Source: Sphingomonas sp. LR60 (GTDB lineage Bacteria; Pseudomonadota; Alphaproteobacteria; Sphingomonadales; Sphingomonadaceae). Taken from it: a DNA stretch of 64,000 bases. Every line of letters begins with the position of its first letter. Position 1 is the first letter of the stretch. Position numbers and translations under genes: made by a program. Of the stretch, positions 37,538-46,695 are shown in pieces. Under the pieces are notes generated by a model. The model had not been told where the DNA came from. It saw nothing but the letters and a program-made list of their open reading frames with translations, and did no database searches. The stretch lies in contig NZ_JASPFK010000001.1 of assembly GCF_036855935.1 (NCBI RefSeq), forward strand, positions 312,501 to 376,500, given 5' to 3'.

Positions 37538-38209
37538 TCAGGCGAGCTTGTCGATCGCCGCCTGGCGCTGCTCGCTCGATCCGGCGCGCAGCAGGTGGGC
37601 GTCGGGGCGCACCAACGCCTCGGGCGCATGGACCAGTTCACGCAACCGCTCCAGATCCGCTTGCGTGTCGACGTCGATCAGTTCGGCGGCATTGGTGACG
37701 ACATGTCGCCCGGCCTGGATCAGGTCGCGCGCGCCCTGGTCGCCGGTGATCGCCAGCACGTCCTCGAACCGGTCGCGTCCGAACAGCACCGGCGGGCGCG
37801 GCGTGGTACCGTCGCTCGACGCCACCACTGCCTGGCCATCGAGATCGGCGGCGGCATCGAACAGGCGGTAGATGTGCGCCGCCGTCACGCGCGGCATATC
37901 GGCCAGCGCGATCAGCACCGCCGCCGCGTCGTGCGCGCGCGCGCACTCGACGCCCATCCGTACCGACGATGCCATGTCGCGATCCGGCGCGGCATTGTGC
38001 AAGACTTTGAAATGATGCGCCGCGTAATCGATCGTGCATCCATCGACGACGACGATCCGCTCGCGGAACGGCATGTCCTCCAGCGCGACCGCGACATGCA
38101 GGCCCAGCGGCCGCGCGAGGAATTGTTCCTCCAGCTTGTTGACCTCGCCGAAGCGATCGGAGCGGCCGGCGGCCAGCAGGATCAGGACGGTCTCTTCAAC
38201 GGCGATCAT
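37538..38209 (-). CDS. mocA: MocA-like molybdopterin nucleotidyltransferase
   Basis: A 223-residue protein with the nucleotidyltransferase signature LILLAAGRSDRFGEVNKLEE (the GR-S-RFG-NKL pattern of MocA) and metal-site VLIALADMPRVT. MocA transfers CMP to molybdopterin for enzymes of the xanthine oxidase family. It overlaps xdhC by 14 bases and lies downstream of the paoABC-like genes on the same strand, so it very likely matures that enzyme. Confidence 0.85.
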   Translation of the reverse strand: MIAVEETVLILLAAGRSDRFGEVNKLEEQFLARPLGLHVAVALEDMPFRERIVVVDGCTIDYAAHHFKVLHNAAPDRDMASSVRMGVECARAHDAAAVLIALADMPRVTAAHIYRLFDAAADLDGQAVVASSDGTTPRPPVLFGRDRFEDVLAITGDQGARDLIQAGRHVVTNAAELIDVDTQADLERLRELVHAPEALVRPDAHLLRAGSSEQRQAAIDKLA

Positions 38210-39119
38210 GAAAGGCTCCCACCATCGCGGCGGCGATCGACAAAGCGATTTCCGCCGGGCCGATCGCGCCGATATCGATTCCCACCGGGCCATCGATGCG
38301 CTCGAGTTGATCCGCACCAACGCCCGTCGCCGCCAGTCGCTCCCGCCGCGCGGCATGGCTGCGGCGGCTGCCCAGCGCACCGACATAGGCGGCATCGCTC
38401 GCCAGCGCGGCGATCAGCGCGGGATCGTCGATCTTGATATCGTGGCTGAGCGTCACGACCGCGGTCGCGCGCCCCGGCTTCCACGCCGCGACCGCTTCGT
38501 CGGGCCAGCGATCGTCGAGCGTCACGCCCGGAAAGCGCTCCTCGGTCAGGAACCGCCCGCGCGGATCGATCACCACCACCTCGATCCCCAGCGTCGACGC
38601 GAGCGCGGCGAGGCTCTGCGCGATCTGTACCGCGCCGACGACCAACAACCGGCGTGGCGGGTCGTAGCGGTTGACGAACACCTCTCCGGTCTCTTGCGGG
38701 CGCAGGTCTGCGTGGCCGGTGGCAAGATCGGTGGACACGGTCAACGATTGACCCGCCGCACGCGCCTCGGCGATGCGATCGAACAATTCGGGATCGAAGC
38801 CCTCGGCGCCGACCGGCTGGACCATCACCGAAATCTCGCCACCGCACGGCAAGCCGACCTGCCATGCGCTGTCGTCCGCGACGCCATAGATCTTCACCGC
38901 GAAGGGCGCGCCCGCGATCACCTGCGCGGCGGTGTCGAGGATATCGCCCTCGACGCACCCGCCCGACACCGAGCCTTCGAACCGCCCATCGGCATGGACG
39001 AGCATATGGCTTCCACGCGGACGCGGCGCCGAACCCCACGTCGAGACGACGGTAGCGAGCGCCAGCGGCTCGCCCTTCCAGGCGGCAGCGGCGGCGAGGA
39101 CGGAATCATTGTCGGCCAT
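38196..39119 (-). CDS. xdhC: XdhC/PaoD-family molybdenum hydroxylase maturation factor
   Basis: A 307-residue protein. The N-terminal XdhC/CoxI domain has TVVSTWGSAPRPRGSHMLV and GSVSGGCVEGDI with its conserved Cys; a Rossmann-like C-terminal domain has LLVVGAVQIAQSLAALA, DPRGRFLTEERFP and YVGALGSRRSHAARRERL. XdhC-type proteins bind the molybdenum cofactor, help sulfurate it and insert it in the target enzyme. It is separated from the paoC-like gene by a family A repeat, and overlaps mocA. Confidence 0.9.
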   Translation of the reverse strand: MADNDSVLAAAAAWKGEPLALATVVSTWGSAPRPRGSHMLVHADGRFEGSVSGGCVEGDILDTAAQVIAGAPFAVKIYGVADDSAWQVGLPCGGEISVMVQPVGAEGFDPELFDRIAEARAAGQSLTVSTDLATGHADLRPQETGEVFVNRYDPPRRLLVVGAVQIAQSLAALASTLGIEVVVIDPRGRFLTEERFPGVTLDDRWPDEAVAAWKPGRATAVVTLSHDIKIDDPALIAALASDAAYVGALGSRRSHAARRERLAATGVGADQLERIDGPVGIDIGAIGPAEIALSIAAAMVGAFHDRR

Positions 39120-39138
39120 TGTTGTCTTTCAGAAGCCG

Positions 39139-39214
39139 TCGTCATTGCGAGCGGAGCGAAGCAATCCAGTGTACCGCGAGACGCCCTGGATTGCTTCGCT
39201 ATGCGCGCGTTGAC
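39139..39214. repeat. dispersed palindromic repeat, family A
   Basis: CGTCATTGCGAGCGGAGCGAAGCAATCCAG pairs with CTGGATTGCTTCGCTATGCGCGCGTTGACG, with mismatches near the right end. It fills most of the 98-base gap between the paoC-like and xdhC genes, inside an apparent operon. Confidence 0.85.
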
Positions 39215-39217
39215 GAA

Positions 39218-41467
39218 TTAGACCGCCGGCAGATCCGCCAGCAACTTGTCACAGGTAATCGGATAGTCGCGCACCCGCACACCGGTCGCATGATAGATCG
39301 CGTTGGCGATCGCTGCGCCTGCGCCAGAGATACCCAGCTCGCCGATCCCCTTGGCATGGATCGGATTGGCGTGGATATCGCGCTCGTCGAGGAACGCAAC
39401 CTCGATCTGCGGAATATCGGCGTTCACCGGGACATGATATTCGGCGAGATCGCGGTTCACCACCTTGCCGTTGCGCGGATCGTGGACCAGCTCCTCGGTC
39501 AACGCCGCGCCGATCCCGAACGTCATCCCGCCAAGACATTGCGACCGCGCCGTCTTCTCGTTGAGGATTCGCCCCGCCGAGAACACGCCGAGCATCCGCT
39601 CGACGCGCACCTCGCCGGTGGTCACGTTCACCTTCACCTCTGCGAAATGCGCGCCATAGCTGGCCTGGCGGTGCAATTTCTCCTGCTTGCCTGGCGCGAT
39701 CGTGCCGGTGACGCTCAGGCCGTCGCCGACCAGGTCGCCGATCTCGACCGCCCGGTTCTCGGCGATCGCGCGGCCATCCTTCAGCGTCATCGCGTCCACC
39801 TCGACGCCCATCGCCTTGGCGAGTTTCTCGCGCAGCCCTTCGCACGCCAGATAGACCGACGATCCCGAAGAGCCCGCGCCCCACGATCCGCCGGACCCTG
39901 CCGAAGGCGGGGCGGCGCCATCGCCGAGCTGCACCGTGACGCTCGTTAGCGGCAGCCCCAGCGTCTCGGCGGCGATTTGTGCGAGGATCGTATAGGTGCC
40001 GGTGCCGATATCGGTCATGTCGGTCGACACGATCGCGCGCCCCTCCGCCGTCAGCTCGACCGTCGCCGACGATTTCTGGAGCATGTTCGACCGCACCGCC
40101 GCCGCGACGCCGACGCCGTGCAGCCACTCGCCGCGTCGGTCGCTCGCCGGTTCGGCCTTGCGGTCCGACCAGCCGAACAGCTCCGCGCCCTTGTCGAGGC
40201 ACGGCATCAATAGCCGCGTCGAGAACGGCACGTCGTTGGTTGGATCGATCGTCGGCTCGTTGCGGCGGCGCAGTTCGATCGGGTCGATGCCGACCTGATA
40301 GGCCAGCTCGTCCATCGCGGCTTCCAGCGCCAGCATCCCGACCGCCTCGCCCGGCGCACGCATCGATCCCGCCAGCAACCAGTTCAGCCGCACCAGCTTG
40401 TGATCGATCAGCCGGTTCTCGGCGGCATAGGCGAATTGCGTGCCGATCCCGGCCGGCTCGAAATAATCCTCGCCCGGCAGATTGCTGGCCAGCGTCTCGT
40501 GACCCAGCCCGGTCAGCTTGCCATGCGCATCCGCCGCCAGCCGGATTCGCTGCTCGGTATTCGAGCGGCGGACGGTGGCGTCGAACACCTGCTGGCGCGC
40601 CATCGCGACCTTCACCGGCCGATCGAGCCGCTTCGCCGCGATCGCCGCCGCCACGCTCTCGGGCGCGATCCCCAGCTTCGACCCGAACCCGCCGCCGACA
40701 TAGCGCGAGATGATCCGCACCTTGTCCTTGCCGACCCCCAGTGCCGCCGCGAGCTGCATCTGGTCGGACGCGATCATCTGATAGCTGCCGTGCAGCGTCA
40801 GCGCGCCGTCCTTCCACTCCGCGATCGAGGCATGCGGCTCCATCGCCGCCGAATTCTGGCTGGGCGTGGTATAGGTTTCGTCGATCGAGAACGCCGCGTC
40901 GACCATCGCCTTGTCGAGGTCGCCCTTCGCGATATGCGCCGGCATCTGGTCGGCGGGCGGACGGTCCGCCTGATCGCGATGCGCGGCGAAGACATATTGG
41001 CCCTCGGCCGGCTCGTACGCGACCTTCACCTGCGCCGCGGCATCGCGCGCCGCCTCGAACGTCTCGGCGACGACGATCGCGACGATCTCGCCGTGATAGT
41101 CGACCTTCTCGACCCCTTGCGTGGGCGCCTTCTTCTCGCCGCCCTGCTGCGGGTTGCGGATGAAGCTGGGGTAGTCGGTGATGACGTCGATCACGCCCGG
41201 CAGGCGGCGCGCCGCGTCCGCGACCACGTCGGTGATCTTCCCGGACCCGAACGGCGCACGCACCAGCACGCCGTAGCTCAGCCGCTCGATCGGATATTCG
41301 GCGGCATAGGTCGCCTTGCCCGATACCTTCAGCGGCCCCTCGACGCGGTCGAGCGGCTTGCCGATCACGCCCTGCGTCCCCGCGTCCAGCCAGCTGTGCG
41401 GATGCGGCTCGTTCATCGTCAGGCTGCGCGTGTCCTCGCGCCCGAGTACCTTGTCGATCAGCGTCAT
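39218..41467 (-). CDS. paoC: molybdopterin-binding subunit of a PaoABC-type aldehyde oxidoreductase
   Basis: A 749-residue large subunit of the xanthine oxidase family. Residues ~30-150 form the alpha/beta-hammerhead ([20 protein letters not shown]); molybdopterin contacts include [23 protein letters not shown] and [15 protein letters not shown]; the catalytic Glu is in [17 protein letters not shown] near the C terminus. Sequence style and subunit arrangement match E. coli PaoC (YagR). It should oxidise aldehydes, probably aromatic, by hydroxylation. Its ATG overlaps the end of the FAD-subunit gene. Confidence 0.9.
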   Translation of the reverse strand: MTLIDKVLGREDTRSLTMNEPHPHSWLDAGTQGVIGKPLDRVEGPLKVSGKATYAAEYPIERLSYGVLVRAPFGSGKITDVVADAARRLPGVIDVITDYPSFIRNPQQGGEKKAPTQGVEKVDYHGEIVAIVVAETFEAARDAAAQVKVAYEPAEGQYVFAAHRDQADRPPADQMPAHIAKGDLDKAMVDAAFSIDETYTTPSQNSAAMEPHASIAEWKDGALTLHGSYQMIASDQMQLAAALGVGKDKVRIISRYVGGGFGSKLGIAPESVAAAIAAKRLDRPVKVAMARQQVFDATVRRSNTEQRIRLAADAHGKLTGLGHETLASNLPGEDYFEPAGIGTQFAYAAENRLIDHKLVRLNWLLAGSMRAPGEAVGMLALEAAMDELAYQVGIDPIELRRRNEPTIDPTNDVPFSTRLLMPCLDKGAELFGWSDRKAEPASDRRGEWLHGVGVAAAVRSNMLQKSSATVELTAEGRAIVSTDMTDIGTGTYTILAQIAAETLGLPLTSVTVQLGDGAAPPSAGSGGSWGAGSSGSSVYLACEGLREKLAKAMGVEVDAMTLKDGRAIAENRAVEIGDLVGDGLSVTGTIAPGKQEKLHRQASYGAHFAEVKVNVTTGEVRVERMLGVFSAGRILNEKTARSQCLGGMTFGIGAALTEELVHDPRNGKVVNRDLAEYHVPVNADIPQIEVAFLDERDIHANPIHAKGIGELGISGAGAAIANAIYHATGVRVRDYPITCDKLLADLPAV

Positions 41468-42429
41468 TGCGTCACCTCGCGCAGGCTGGCGATCAACGTA
41501 CGCCGCGCCAGCGGGATCTTGAAGTCATTGGTGCCGAAGCCCTTTGCGCCATCGAGCAGCGCATCGGCAGCGGCGTTGAAGGTGGCGTCGGACGGTGCCT
41601 TGCCGACCAGCGCCGCCTCGACCGCCGGGTTCCGCCACGGCATGTGCGCGACCCCGCCGAACGCCAGCGCAGCCCTGGCGATGACACCGTCCTCGACCGT
41701 CACCACTGCCGCGACCGAGAACAAGGCGAACGCATAGGAGGCCCGGTCGCGCACCTTGCGATACAAATGCCGGCCGCCGGCCGGTGCCGGCAGCTCGACA
41801 TGCGTGATGAGTTCGCCCGCCTCCAGCACATTCTCGATATGCGGCGTGTCGCCGGGCAGCCGGTAGAAGTCGGCGATCGGCACGCGGCGCTTGTCGCCGT
41901 CGGACTTCTGGGTGACGATCACCGCGTCGAGCGCGCGCATTGCCACCGGCATGTCGCCGGGGTGCGTCGCGATACACTGGCCGCTGGTGCCGAGGATCGC
42001 ATGGATGCGGTTGAACCCGCCGATCGCCTCGCACCCGCTGCCCGGCTGCCGCTTGTTGCAGCCCGCCGCAGTGTCATAGAAATAATAGCAGCGCGTCCGC
42101 TGGAGCAGGTTGCCGCCGGTCGTCGCCTTGTTGCGCAACTGCCCCGAGGCACCCGCCAGCAGTGCGCGGCTCAGCACCTCGTACTTCGCGATCACGCGCT
42201 TGTCCGCGGCCAGATCGCTGTTCGGCACCAATGCACCGATCGTCAGGCCACCATCCTCGCGCTCCTCGATCGTGTCGAGATCGAGCCGGCTGATGTCGAC
42301 CAGCTTGTCGGGCGTCTCCACCTGCAATTTCATCAGGTCGAGCAAGTTGGTGCCGCCGGCGATGAACCGCCCGCCCGCGCGCGTGGCATCGGCGATGCTG
42401 TCGGCCCGCGCATAGTCGAAGGTCTTCAT
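41464..42429 (-). CDS. paoB: FAD- and [4Fe-4S]-binding subunit, PaoB-like
   Basis: A 321-residue subunit. FAD-binding motifs are [14 protein letters not shown] and [15 protein letters not shown]. The extra loop [20 protein letters not shown] followed by [12 protein letters not shown] has the cysteines that hold an additional [4Fe-4S] cluster in E. coli PaoB and are missing from ordinary CoxM-type subunits. It carries electrons between the molybdenum and [2Fe-2S] subunits and FAD. It overlaps both neighbours by 4 bases. Confidence 0.9.
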   Translation of the reverse strand: MKTFDYARADSIADATRAGGRFIAGGTNLLDLMKLQVETPDKLVDISRLDLDTIEEREDGGLTIGALVPNSDLAADKRVIAKYEVLSRALLAGASGQLRNKATTGGNLLQRTRCYYFYDTAAGCNKRQPGSGCEAIGGFNRIHAILGTSGQCIATHPGDMPVAMRALDAVIVTQKSDGDKRRVPIADFYRLPGDTPHIENVLEAGELITHVELPAPAGGRHLYRKVRDRASYAFALFSVAAVVTVEDGVIARAALAFGGVAHMPWRNPAVEAALVGKAPSDATFNAAADALLDGAKGFGTNDFKIPLARRTLIASLREVTQ

Positions 42430-42935
42430 GCGTCCACCTTCGCGTTGGAGTCCGCGACCTCACGGATCGCGTCGACGATATTGGGATAGGCGGCGCAGCG
42501 GCAGATATTGCCGCTCATCCGCTCGCTGATCTCGGCATCGTCCAGCGCGGCGCCGGTCAGATCGGCGGAAGCATGGCTCGGCCAGCCCTTCTTGACCTCG
42601 TCGAGCATCCCGACCGCCGAGCAGATCTGCCCCGGCGTGCAATAGCCGCATTGATAGCCATCGTGACGGACGAACGCCGACTGCAGCGGGTGGAGGTTCT
42701 CGGGCGTACCCAGACCCTCGATCGTCACGATCTCGTCGTCCTGATGCATCACCGCCAGCGTCAGGCAGGAATTGATCCGGCGTCCGTTGACCAGCATCGT
42801 GCATGCGCCGCACTGGCCATGGTCGCAGCCCTTCTTGGAGCCGGTCAGCCCCAGATGTTCGCGGCACAGGTCGAGCAACGAGGTACGGACATCCACCTCC
42901 GCGTCGAACGACTGGCCATTAATCGTGAAATGCAT
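42426..42935 (-). CDS. paoA: [2Fe-2S] subunit, PaoA-like, without Tat leader
   Basis: A 169-residue iron-sulfur subunit. The plant-ferredoxin-type cluster uses the Cys of [18 protein letters not shown] and INSCLTLA; the second cluster uses [14 protein letters not shown] and [14 protein letters not shown]. coli PaoA starts with a twin-arginine leader and is periplasmic; this protein starts directly with [16 protein letters not shown], so the complex should be cytosolic. It is the first gene of the paoABC-xdhC-mocA set. Confidence 0.9.
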   Translation of the reverse strand: MHFTINGQSFDAEVDVRTSLLDLCREHLGLTGSKKGCDHGQCGACTMLVNGRRINSCLTLAVMHQDDEIVTIEGLGTPENLHPLQSAFVRHDGYQCGYCTPGQICSAVGMLDEVKKGWPSHASADLTGAALDDAEISERMSGNICRCAAYPNIVDAIREVADSNAKVDA

Positions 42936-43060
42936 GGAATCCGCCTCTTACTGACCCGCCAAGAACGTCGGCGGAGACGGGGAGGGTCCGTGCGAACGAT
43001 TCTCATAGGTTTCGTTCAGCTTTGCGCTGCTATGGGGACGCGAAAGGGCGGGAGGTCGAA

Positions 43061-43324
43061 ATGATGCGCAAAGTGATATTCGTGCTGGCGGTGGCGCTGT
43101 CGACCAGCGGCTGTGTGCGCACCGCGTGGAACGTCGCGACACTGCCGGTGAAAGCCGTCGGCAAGACCGCCGACCTAATGACGACCAGCCCCAAGGAGCG
43201 CGACGAAAAATACGTCCGCAAGATGCGCAAGGAACAGGAACGTCGCGACAAGGAATGCCGCAAGCATCCCGAGACATGCGAGGCGGATGGCTATCAGGGA
43301 CAGCGCTTGCCGGCCGGCTACTGA
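43061..43324 (+). CDS. small lipoprotein of unknown function
   Basis: An 87-residue protein. The N terminus (MMRKVIFVLAVALSTSGC) is a lipoprotein signal with lipobox Cys at 18; the remainder is TAWNVATLPVKAVGKTADL followed by a charged, Lys/Arg/Glu-rich tail with a Cys pair (ECRKHPETCEADG). GGGAGG lies about 7 bases before the start. Similar small lipoproteins with a 'VATLPVKAV' segment are common in sphingomonads; function unknown. It stands alone. Confidence 0.75.
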   Translation: MMRKVIFVLAVALSTSGCVRTAWNVATLPVKAVGKTADLMTTSPKERDEKYVRKMRKEQERRDKECRKHPETCEADGYQGQRLPAGY

Positions 43325-43329
43325 TTCAT

Positions 43330-43406
43330 CGTCATTGCGAGCGTAGCGAAGCAATCCAGGGCGTCCTGGTCCGACCCTGGATTGCTCCGCTACGCTCGCA
43401 ATGACG
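43330..43406. repeat. dispersed palindromic repeat, family A
   Basis: CGTCATTGCGAGCGTAGCG pairs with CGCTACGCTCGCAATGACG perfectly, and GCAATCCAGGG with CCCTGGATTGC. It lies between convergent genes, shortly after the lipoprotein stop codon. Confidence 0.9.
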
Positions 43407-43422
43407 AACAGGCTCGGTCACC

Positions 43423-43671
43423 TTACTCCGTCGACGGCGCATTCGGCTGATGCCCGTCCTTTTCTTCGCCGGCCTGACTGCCGCCGTGATAGCCGCGGTC
43501 GCTTTGCCCGCCCTGGAAGTGCCCGCCGTCCTTCCCGGTATGCGGGTTGGGATAGGCGCCGCCCTGGCTTTCGCCGCTGCTGTCGCGCCGGCTCGCCACT
43601 TCGCCGCTGCCATCGGGATCGTGCGGCGCGGTGCCTTCGCCATCGGCCTGCATCGGTTGCTTGTCGGTCAT
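43423..43671 (-). CDS. small hydrophilic, Gly-rich protein of unknown function
   Basis: An 82-residue protein without hydrophobic segments, rich in Gly, Asp, Gln and Ser, and probably disordered. Its core, GGAYPNPHTGKDGGHFQGG followed by QSDRGYHGGSQAGEEKDG, recalls a short recurrent motif in sphingomonad proteins of unknown function. GGAGG precedes the ATG by 6 bases, which supports translation. It is monocistronic; I cannot assign a role. Confidence 0.65.
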   Translation of the reverse strand: MTDKQPMQADGEGTAPHDPDGSGEVASRRDSSGESQGGAYPNPHTGKDGGHFQGGQSDRGYHGGSQAGEEKDGHQPNAPSTE

Positions 43672-43824
43672 GACATCCTCCAGACCTCACCTACGCACCG
43701 ACACGACAAAGGGTGCGTCAGGCGTTTGATCTGAATGACTTGGACCCGACGTCGCCTCGGCATGATGTCCTCGCGCGATTCCTCCGTCGCCCCGGCTCAA
43801 GGCCGGAACAACGGAGGCGCCGGA

Positions 43825-44949
43825 TCACACCAATTCGGCCAGCGCGCTCGCCTCGAAGCCCTTCAGCCCTGCCGCATCGCCCGCGCGCACCTTTGCCACC
43901 CATTCCGGATCGCTGATCAGCGCACGTCCGACCGCGATCAGGTCGAATTCGTCGCGCTCCATCCGCGTCACCAGCCGATCGAGATCGGTGCTGGTCGACC
44001 CTTCGCCGCCGAACGCCGCGAGGAACTCGCCCGAGAGCCCGACCGACCCAACGCTGATCGTCGTCGCGCCCGTCAACTTCTTGGCCCAACCCGCGAAGTT
44101 GAGGCCCTCCGCGCCGTCCAGCTCGGGGAACTCGGGCTCCCAGAAGCGCCGCTGCGAGCAATGCAGCACGTTCGCGCCGGCCTCGACCAACGGCAACAGC
44201 CAGTCGGTCATCGCCTCCGGCGTCTCGGCGAGCCGCGCGCGGTAATCCTGCTGCTTCCACTGGCTGACGCGCAGGATCACCGGCATGTCGGGGCCGACCG
44301 CCGCGCGCACCGCCTTGACCACCTCGCCCGCGAACCGCGACCGCTCGCGGATCGTCGCCCCGCCGTAAGGGTCGTTGCGCTGGTTGGTGCCGCCCCAGAA
44401 GAACTGGTCGATCAGATAGCCGTGCGCGCCATGGATCTCGACCGTGTCGAAGCCGAGCGCCTTCGCCTCCGCCGCCGCGCGCGCAAAGGCGGCGATCGTG
44501 TCGGCGACATCCTCGTCGCCCATCGCCTGTCCACGCGCTTCCTCGGGCGCGTTATAGCCCGACGGGCTCTCGACGGGCTGCGGCGGCGCCCAGTCACCGG
44601 CGGGCGGCCCGTTAGTGGCGCCGGTGTGCCAGATTTGCGGCCCCATCTTGCCGCCTGCCTCATGCACCGCGTCGATCACGCCCTTCCAGCCCGACAGCGC
44701 GGCGTCGCCATGGAAGAACGGGATACCCGGATGGTTGCGCGACGACGGTCGGTCGATCACCGTTCCCTCGGACAGGATCAGCCCGACGCCCCCTTCGGCG
44801 CGGCGGCGATAGTAAGCGGCATTGGCCTCGCCGACCACGCCGCCCGGCGCCATCGTGCGCGTCATCGGCGCCATGACGATGCGGTTGGGCAGCTCCAGCG
44901 AGCCGAGCGAGAAGGGACGGAACAGCGTATCGACCGAAGCGGAGGACAT
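43825..44949 (-). CDS. Old Yellow Enzyme family NADH:flavin oxidoreductase (NemA-like)
   Basis: A 374-residue FMN-dependent TIM-barrel enzyme. Motifs: LFRPFSLGSLELPNRIVMAPM at the start, GPQIWHTGA, EIHGAHGYLIDQFFWGGTN with the substrate-binding His region, NDPYGGATIRERSRF and LIAVGRALISDP. Such enzymes reduce electron-poor alkenes, quinones and nitro compounds. ATG 44949 gives the usual start. It is divergent from an HxlR regulator across an intergenic region with an inverted repeat, so its expression is probably controlled by that protein. Confidence 0.9.
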   Translation of the reverse strand: MSSASVDTLFRPFSLGSLELPNRIVMAPMTRTMAPGGVVGEANAAYYRRRAEGGVGLILSEGTVIDRPSSRNHPGIPFFHGDAALSGWKGVIDAVHEAGGKMGPQIWHTGATNGPPAGDWAPPQPVESPSGYNAPEEARGQAMGDEDVADTIAAFARAAAEAKALGFDTVEIHGAHGYLIDQFFWGGTNQRNDPYGGATIRERSRFAGEVVKAVRAAVGPDMPVILRVSQWKQQDYRARLAETPEAMTDWLLPLVEAGANVLHCSQRRFWEPEFPELDGAEGLNFAGWAKKLTGATTISVGSVGLSGEFLAAFGGEGSTSTDLDRLVTRMERDEFDLIAVGRALISDPEWVAKVRAGDAAGLKGFEASALAELV

Positions 44950-44980
44950 CCACGGAGCCTTTTCTTGTGATTGCGGCCCT

Positions 44981-45021
44981 TCAGGTATATATTGGAAACC
45001 TGAGGTCAATAACGCACCTGA
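44981..45021. promoter_or_regulatory. probable HxlR operator in the divergent promoter region
   Basis: TCAGGT (44981-44986) and ACCTGA (44998-45003) form a perfect inverted repeat with an 11-base AT-rich spacer; another ACCTGA is at 45016-45021, and AGGTATA occurs twice (44983, 45030). This is the only AT-rich stretch between the oxidoreductase and HxlR genes and so also holds their promoters. Confidence 0.5.
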
Positions 45022-45039
45022 GATCGACTAGGTATACTC

Positions 45040-45429
45040 ATGGAAACCACCACCCTGACGCCGCCGCACGTGTGCCAGCATTTTTCGGTCGATTGCCCCA
45101 GCCGCGCGCTGCTCGACCAGATCGCCGACAAATGGTCGATGATGGTGCTCACCGTGCTCGACGCCGGGCCGATGCGCTTCAACGCCGTACGCCGCCATCT
45201 CGAAGGCGTGACGCAAAAGGCGCTGACGCAATGCCTGCGCCGGCTGGAGCGAAACGGTATGGTCTCGCGCCGCGTGATCCCGGCGTCGCCGGTCGCGGTC
45301 GAGTACGCGATCACGCCGCTCGGGCGCTCGCTGCACCAGCCGTTCAAGGCGCTGTACCGCTGGACGATCGAGAACATGCCGCACGTCGAAGAGGCGCGTC
45401 GCAGTTTCGATGAGAAGGTGGCGGCATAA
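45040..45429 (+). CDS. HxlR-family transcriptional regulator
   Basis: A 129-residue winged-helix regulator: CPSRALLDQIADKWSMMVLTVL, FNAVRRHLEGVTQKALTQCLRRLERNGMV and VEYAITPLGRSL. Two Cys (C12 and C19) lie in the N-terminal arm; C19 is at the position conserved in the family, where redox-sensing members such as YodB and QorR use a Cys to detect quinones or oxidants. Together with the divergent ene-reductase this suggests an electrophile-responsive pair. Confidence 0.88.
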   Translation: METTTLTPPHVCQHFSVDCPSRALLDQIADKWSMMVLTVLDAGPMRFNAVRRHLEGVTQKALTQCLRRLERNGMVSRRVIPASPVAVEYAITPLGRSLHQPFKALYRWTIENMPHVEEARRSFDEKVAA

Positions 45430-45438
45430 TCATCCCTA

Positions 45439-45515
45439 CGTCATTGCGAGCGGAGCGAAGCAATCCAAGGCGTCCTGGTCCGACTCTGGATTGCTTCGCT
45501 CCGCTCGCAATGACG
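45439..45515. repeat. dispersed palindromic repeat, family A
   Basis: CGTCATTGCGAGCGGAGCGAAGCAATCCA pairs with TGGATTGCTTCGCTCCGCTCGCAATGACG perfectly, giving a long stem with a short core. It lies between two co-directional genes (hxlR-like and LLM oxidoreductase). Confidence 0.9.
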
Positions 45516-45537
45516 AGCATTCTTACGGACTGAATCC

Positions 45538-46553
45538 ATGAAAAAGATCGGCTTCCTCTCCTTCGGCCACTGGTCGGACGCGCACGGCTCCGCCACGCGC
45601 TCCGCCAGCGACGTCCTGCTCCAGTCGATCGACCTCGCCGTCGCCGCGGAGGAACTCGGCGCGGACGGCGCCTATTACCGCGTCCACCATTTCGCGCAGC
45701 AGCTCGCCTCGCCGTTCCCGCTGCTTGCAGCGGTCGGCGCGCGGACGCGCTCGATCGAGATCGGCACCGGCGTCATCGACATGCGGTACGAAAACCCCTT
45801 CTACATGACCGAGAATGCCGGCGCGGCAGACCTGATCGCGGGCGGTCGCCTGCAACTCGGGATCAGCCGCGGCTCGCCCGAGCAGGTGATCGAAGGCTGG
45901 CGCTATTTCGGCTATGCCCCCGCCGCCGGGGAGAGCGACGCCGACATGGGGCGCCGCCACAGCGAAATGTTCCTGCGCCTGTTGCAGGGCGAGGGCTTTG
46001 CCAAGCCCAATCCGCAGCCGATGTTCCCCAACCCGCCCGGCCTGCTCCGGCTCGAACCGCACGCCGCGGGCTTGCGCGATCGAATCTGGTGGGGCTCGGC
46101 GTCGAACGCCACCGCCGTGTGGGCGGCGCAGAGGGGATGAACCTGCAAAGCTCGACGCTGAAGGCCGACGAAAGCGGCGAGCCGTTCCACGTCCAGCAGG
46201 CCAAACAGATCCGCGCCTATCGCGAGGCGTGGAAGGCGGCGGGCCACACCCGCACCCCGCGCGTCTCGGTGTCGCGCTCGATCTTCGCGCTGACCGACGA
46301 TCGCGACCGCGCCTATTTCGGGCGCGACGGTGGCGGCGACCAGATCGGCGTGATCGACAACATGCGCGCGGTGTTCGGCCGCTCCTACGCCGCCGAGCCC
46401 GAGCGGCTGATCGAACAGCTCCGCGCCGATGAGGCGATCGCCGAGGCGGACACGCTGCTGCTGACGGTGCCCAACCAGCTCGGCGTCGACTATAACGCGC
46501 ATGTGCTGGAGAACATCCTCCGCCACGTCGCGCCTGCTTTGGGCTGGCGTTAA
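45538..46553 (+). CDS. LLM-class flavin-dependent oxidoreductase, interrupted by a one-base deletion
   Basis: The N-terminal part (45538-46140 frame) holds KKIGFLSFGHWSDAHGSATR, EELGADGAYYRVHHFAQQ and GTGVIDMRYENPFYMTENAG; the second part (to 46553, shifted frame) continues GMNLQSSTLKADESGEPF to PNQLGVDYNAHVLENILRHV. The break is at the G-run 46133-46136 (AGAGGGGATGA): adding one G joins WAAQRG to MNLQS and gives a 338-residue protein of normal length. The family uses FMN or F420; substrate unknown. As written, translation stops at 46140. A homopolymer sequencing error is the likely cause. Confidence 0.8.
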
Positions 46554-46563
46554 TTCCTCTTCC

Positions 46564-46641
46564 CGTCATTGCGAGCGTAGCGAAGCAATCCAGGGCGTCC
46601 TGGGCCGACTCCTGTATTGCCGCGCTACGCTCGAGATGACG
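46564..46641. repeat. dispersed palindromic repeat, family A
   Basis: CGTCATTGCGAGCGTAGCG pairs with CGCTACGCTCGAGATGACG (one region mismatched), and the inner arm GCAATCCAGG with CCTGTATTGC has one mismatch. It is the most diverged full-length copy. Confidence 0.85.
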
Positions 46642-46695
46642 GGTGAAACCACAACATTCGCCTCGCCCAACGAACCCCGCTAAAGCCCCGCCGCC

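Noticed and set aside
42993..43016. CGAAC-N15-CGTT upstream of the small lipoprotein gene as an EcfG promoter
   Set aside because: The spacing and the first base both differ from the consensus, so it is no better than chance in GC-rich DNA.
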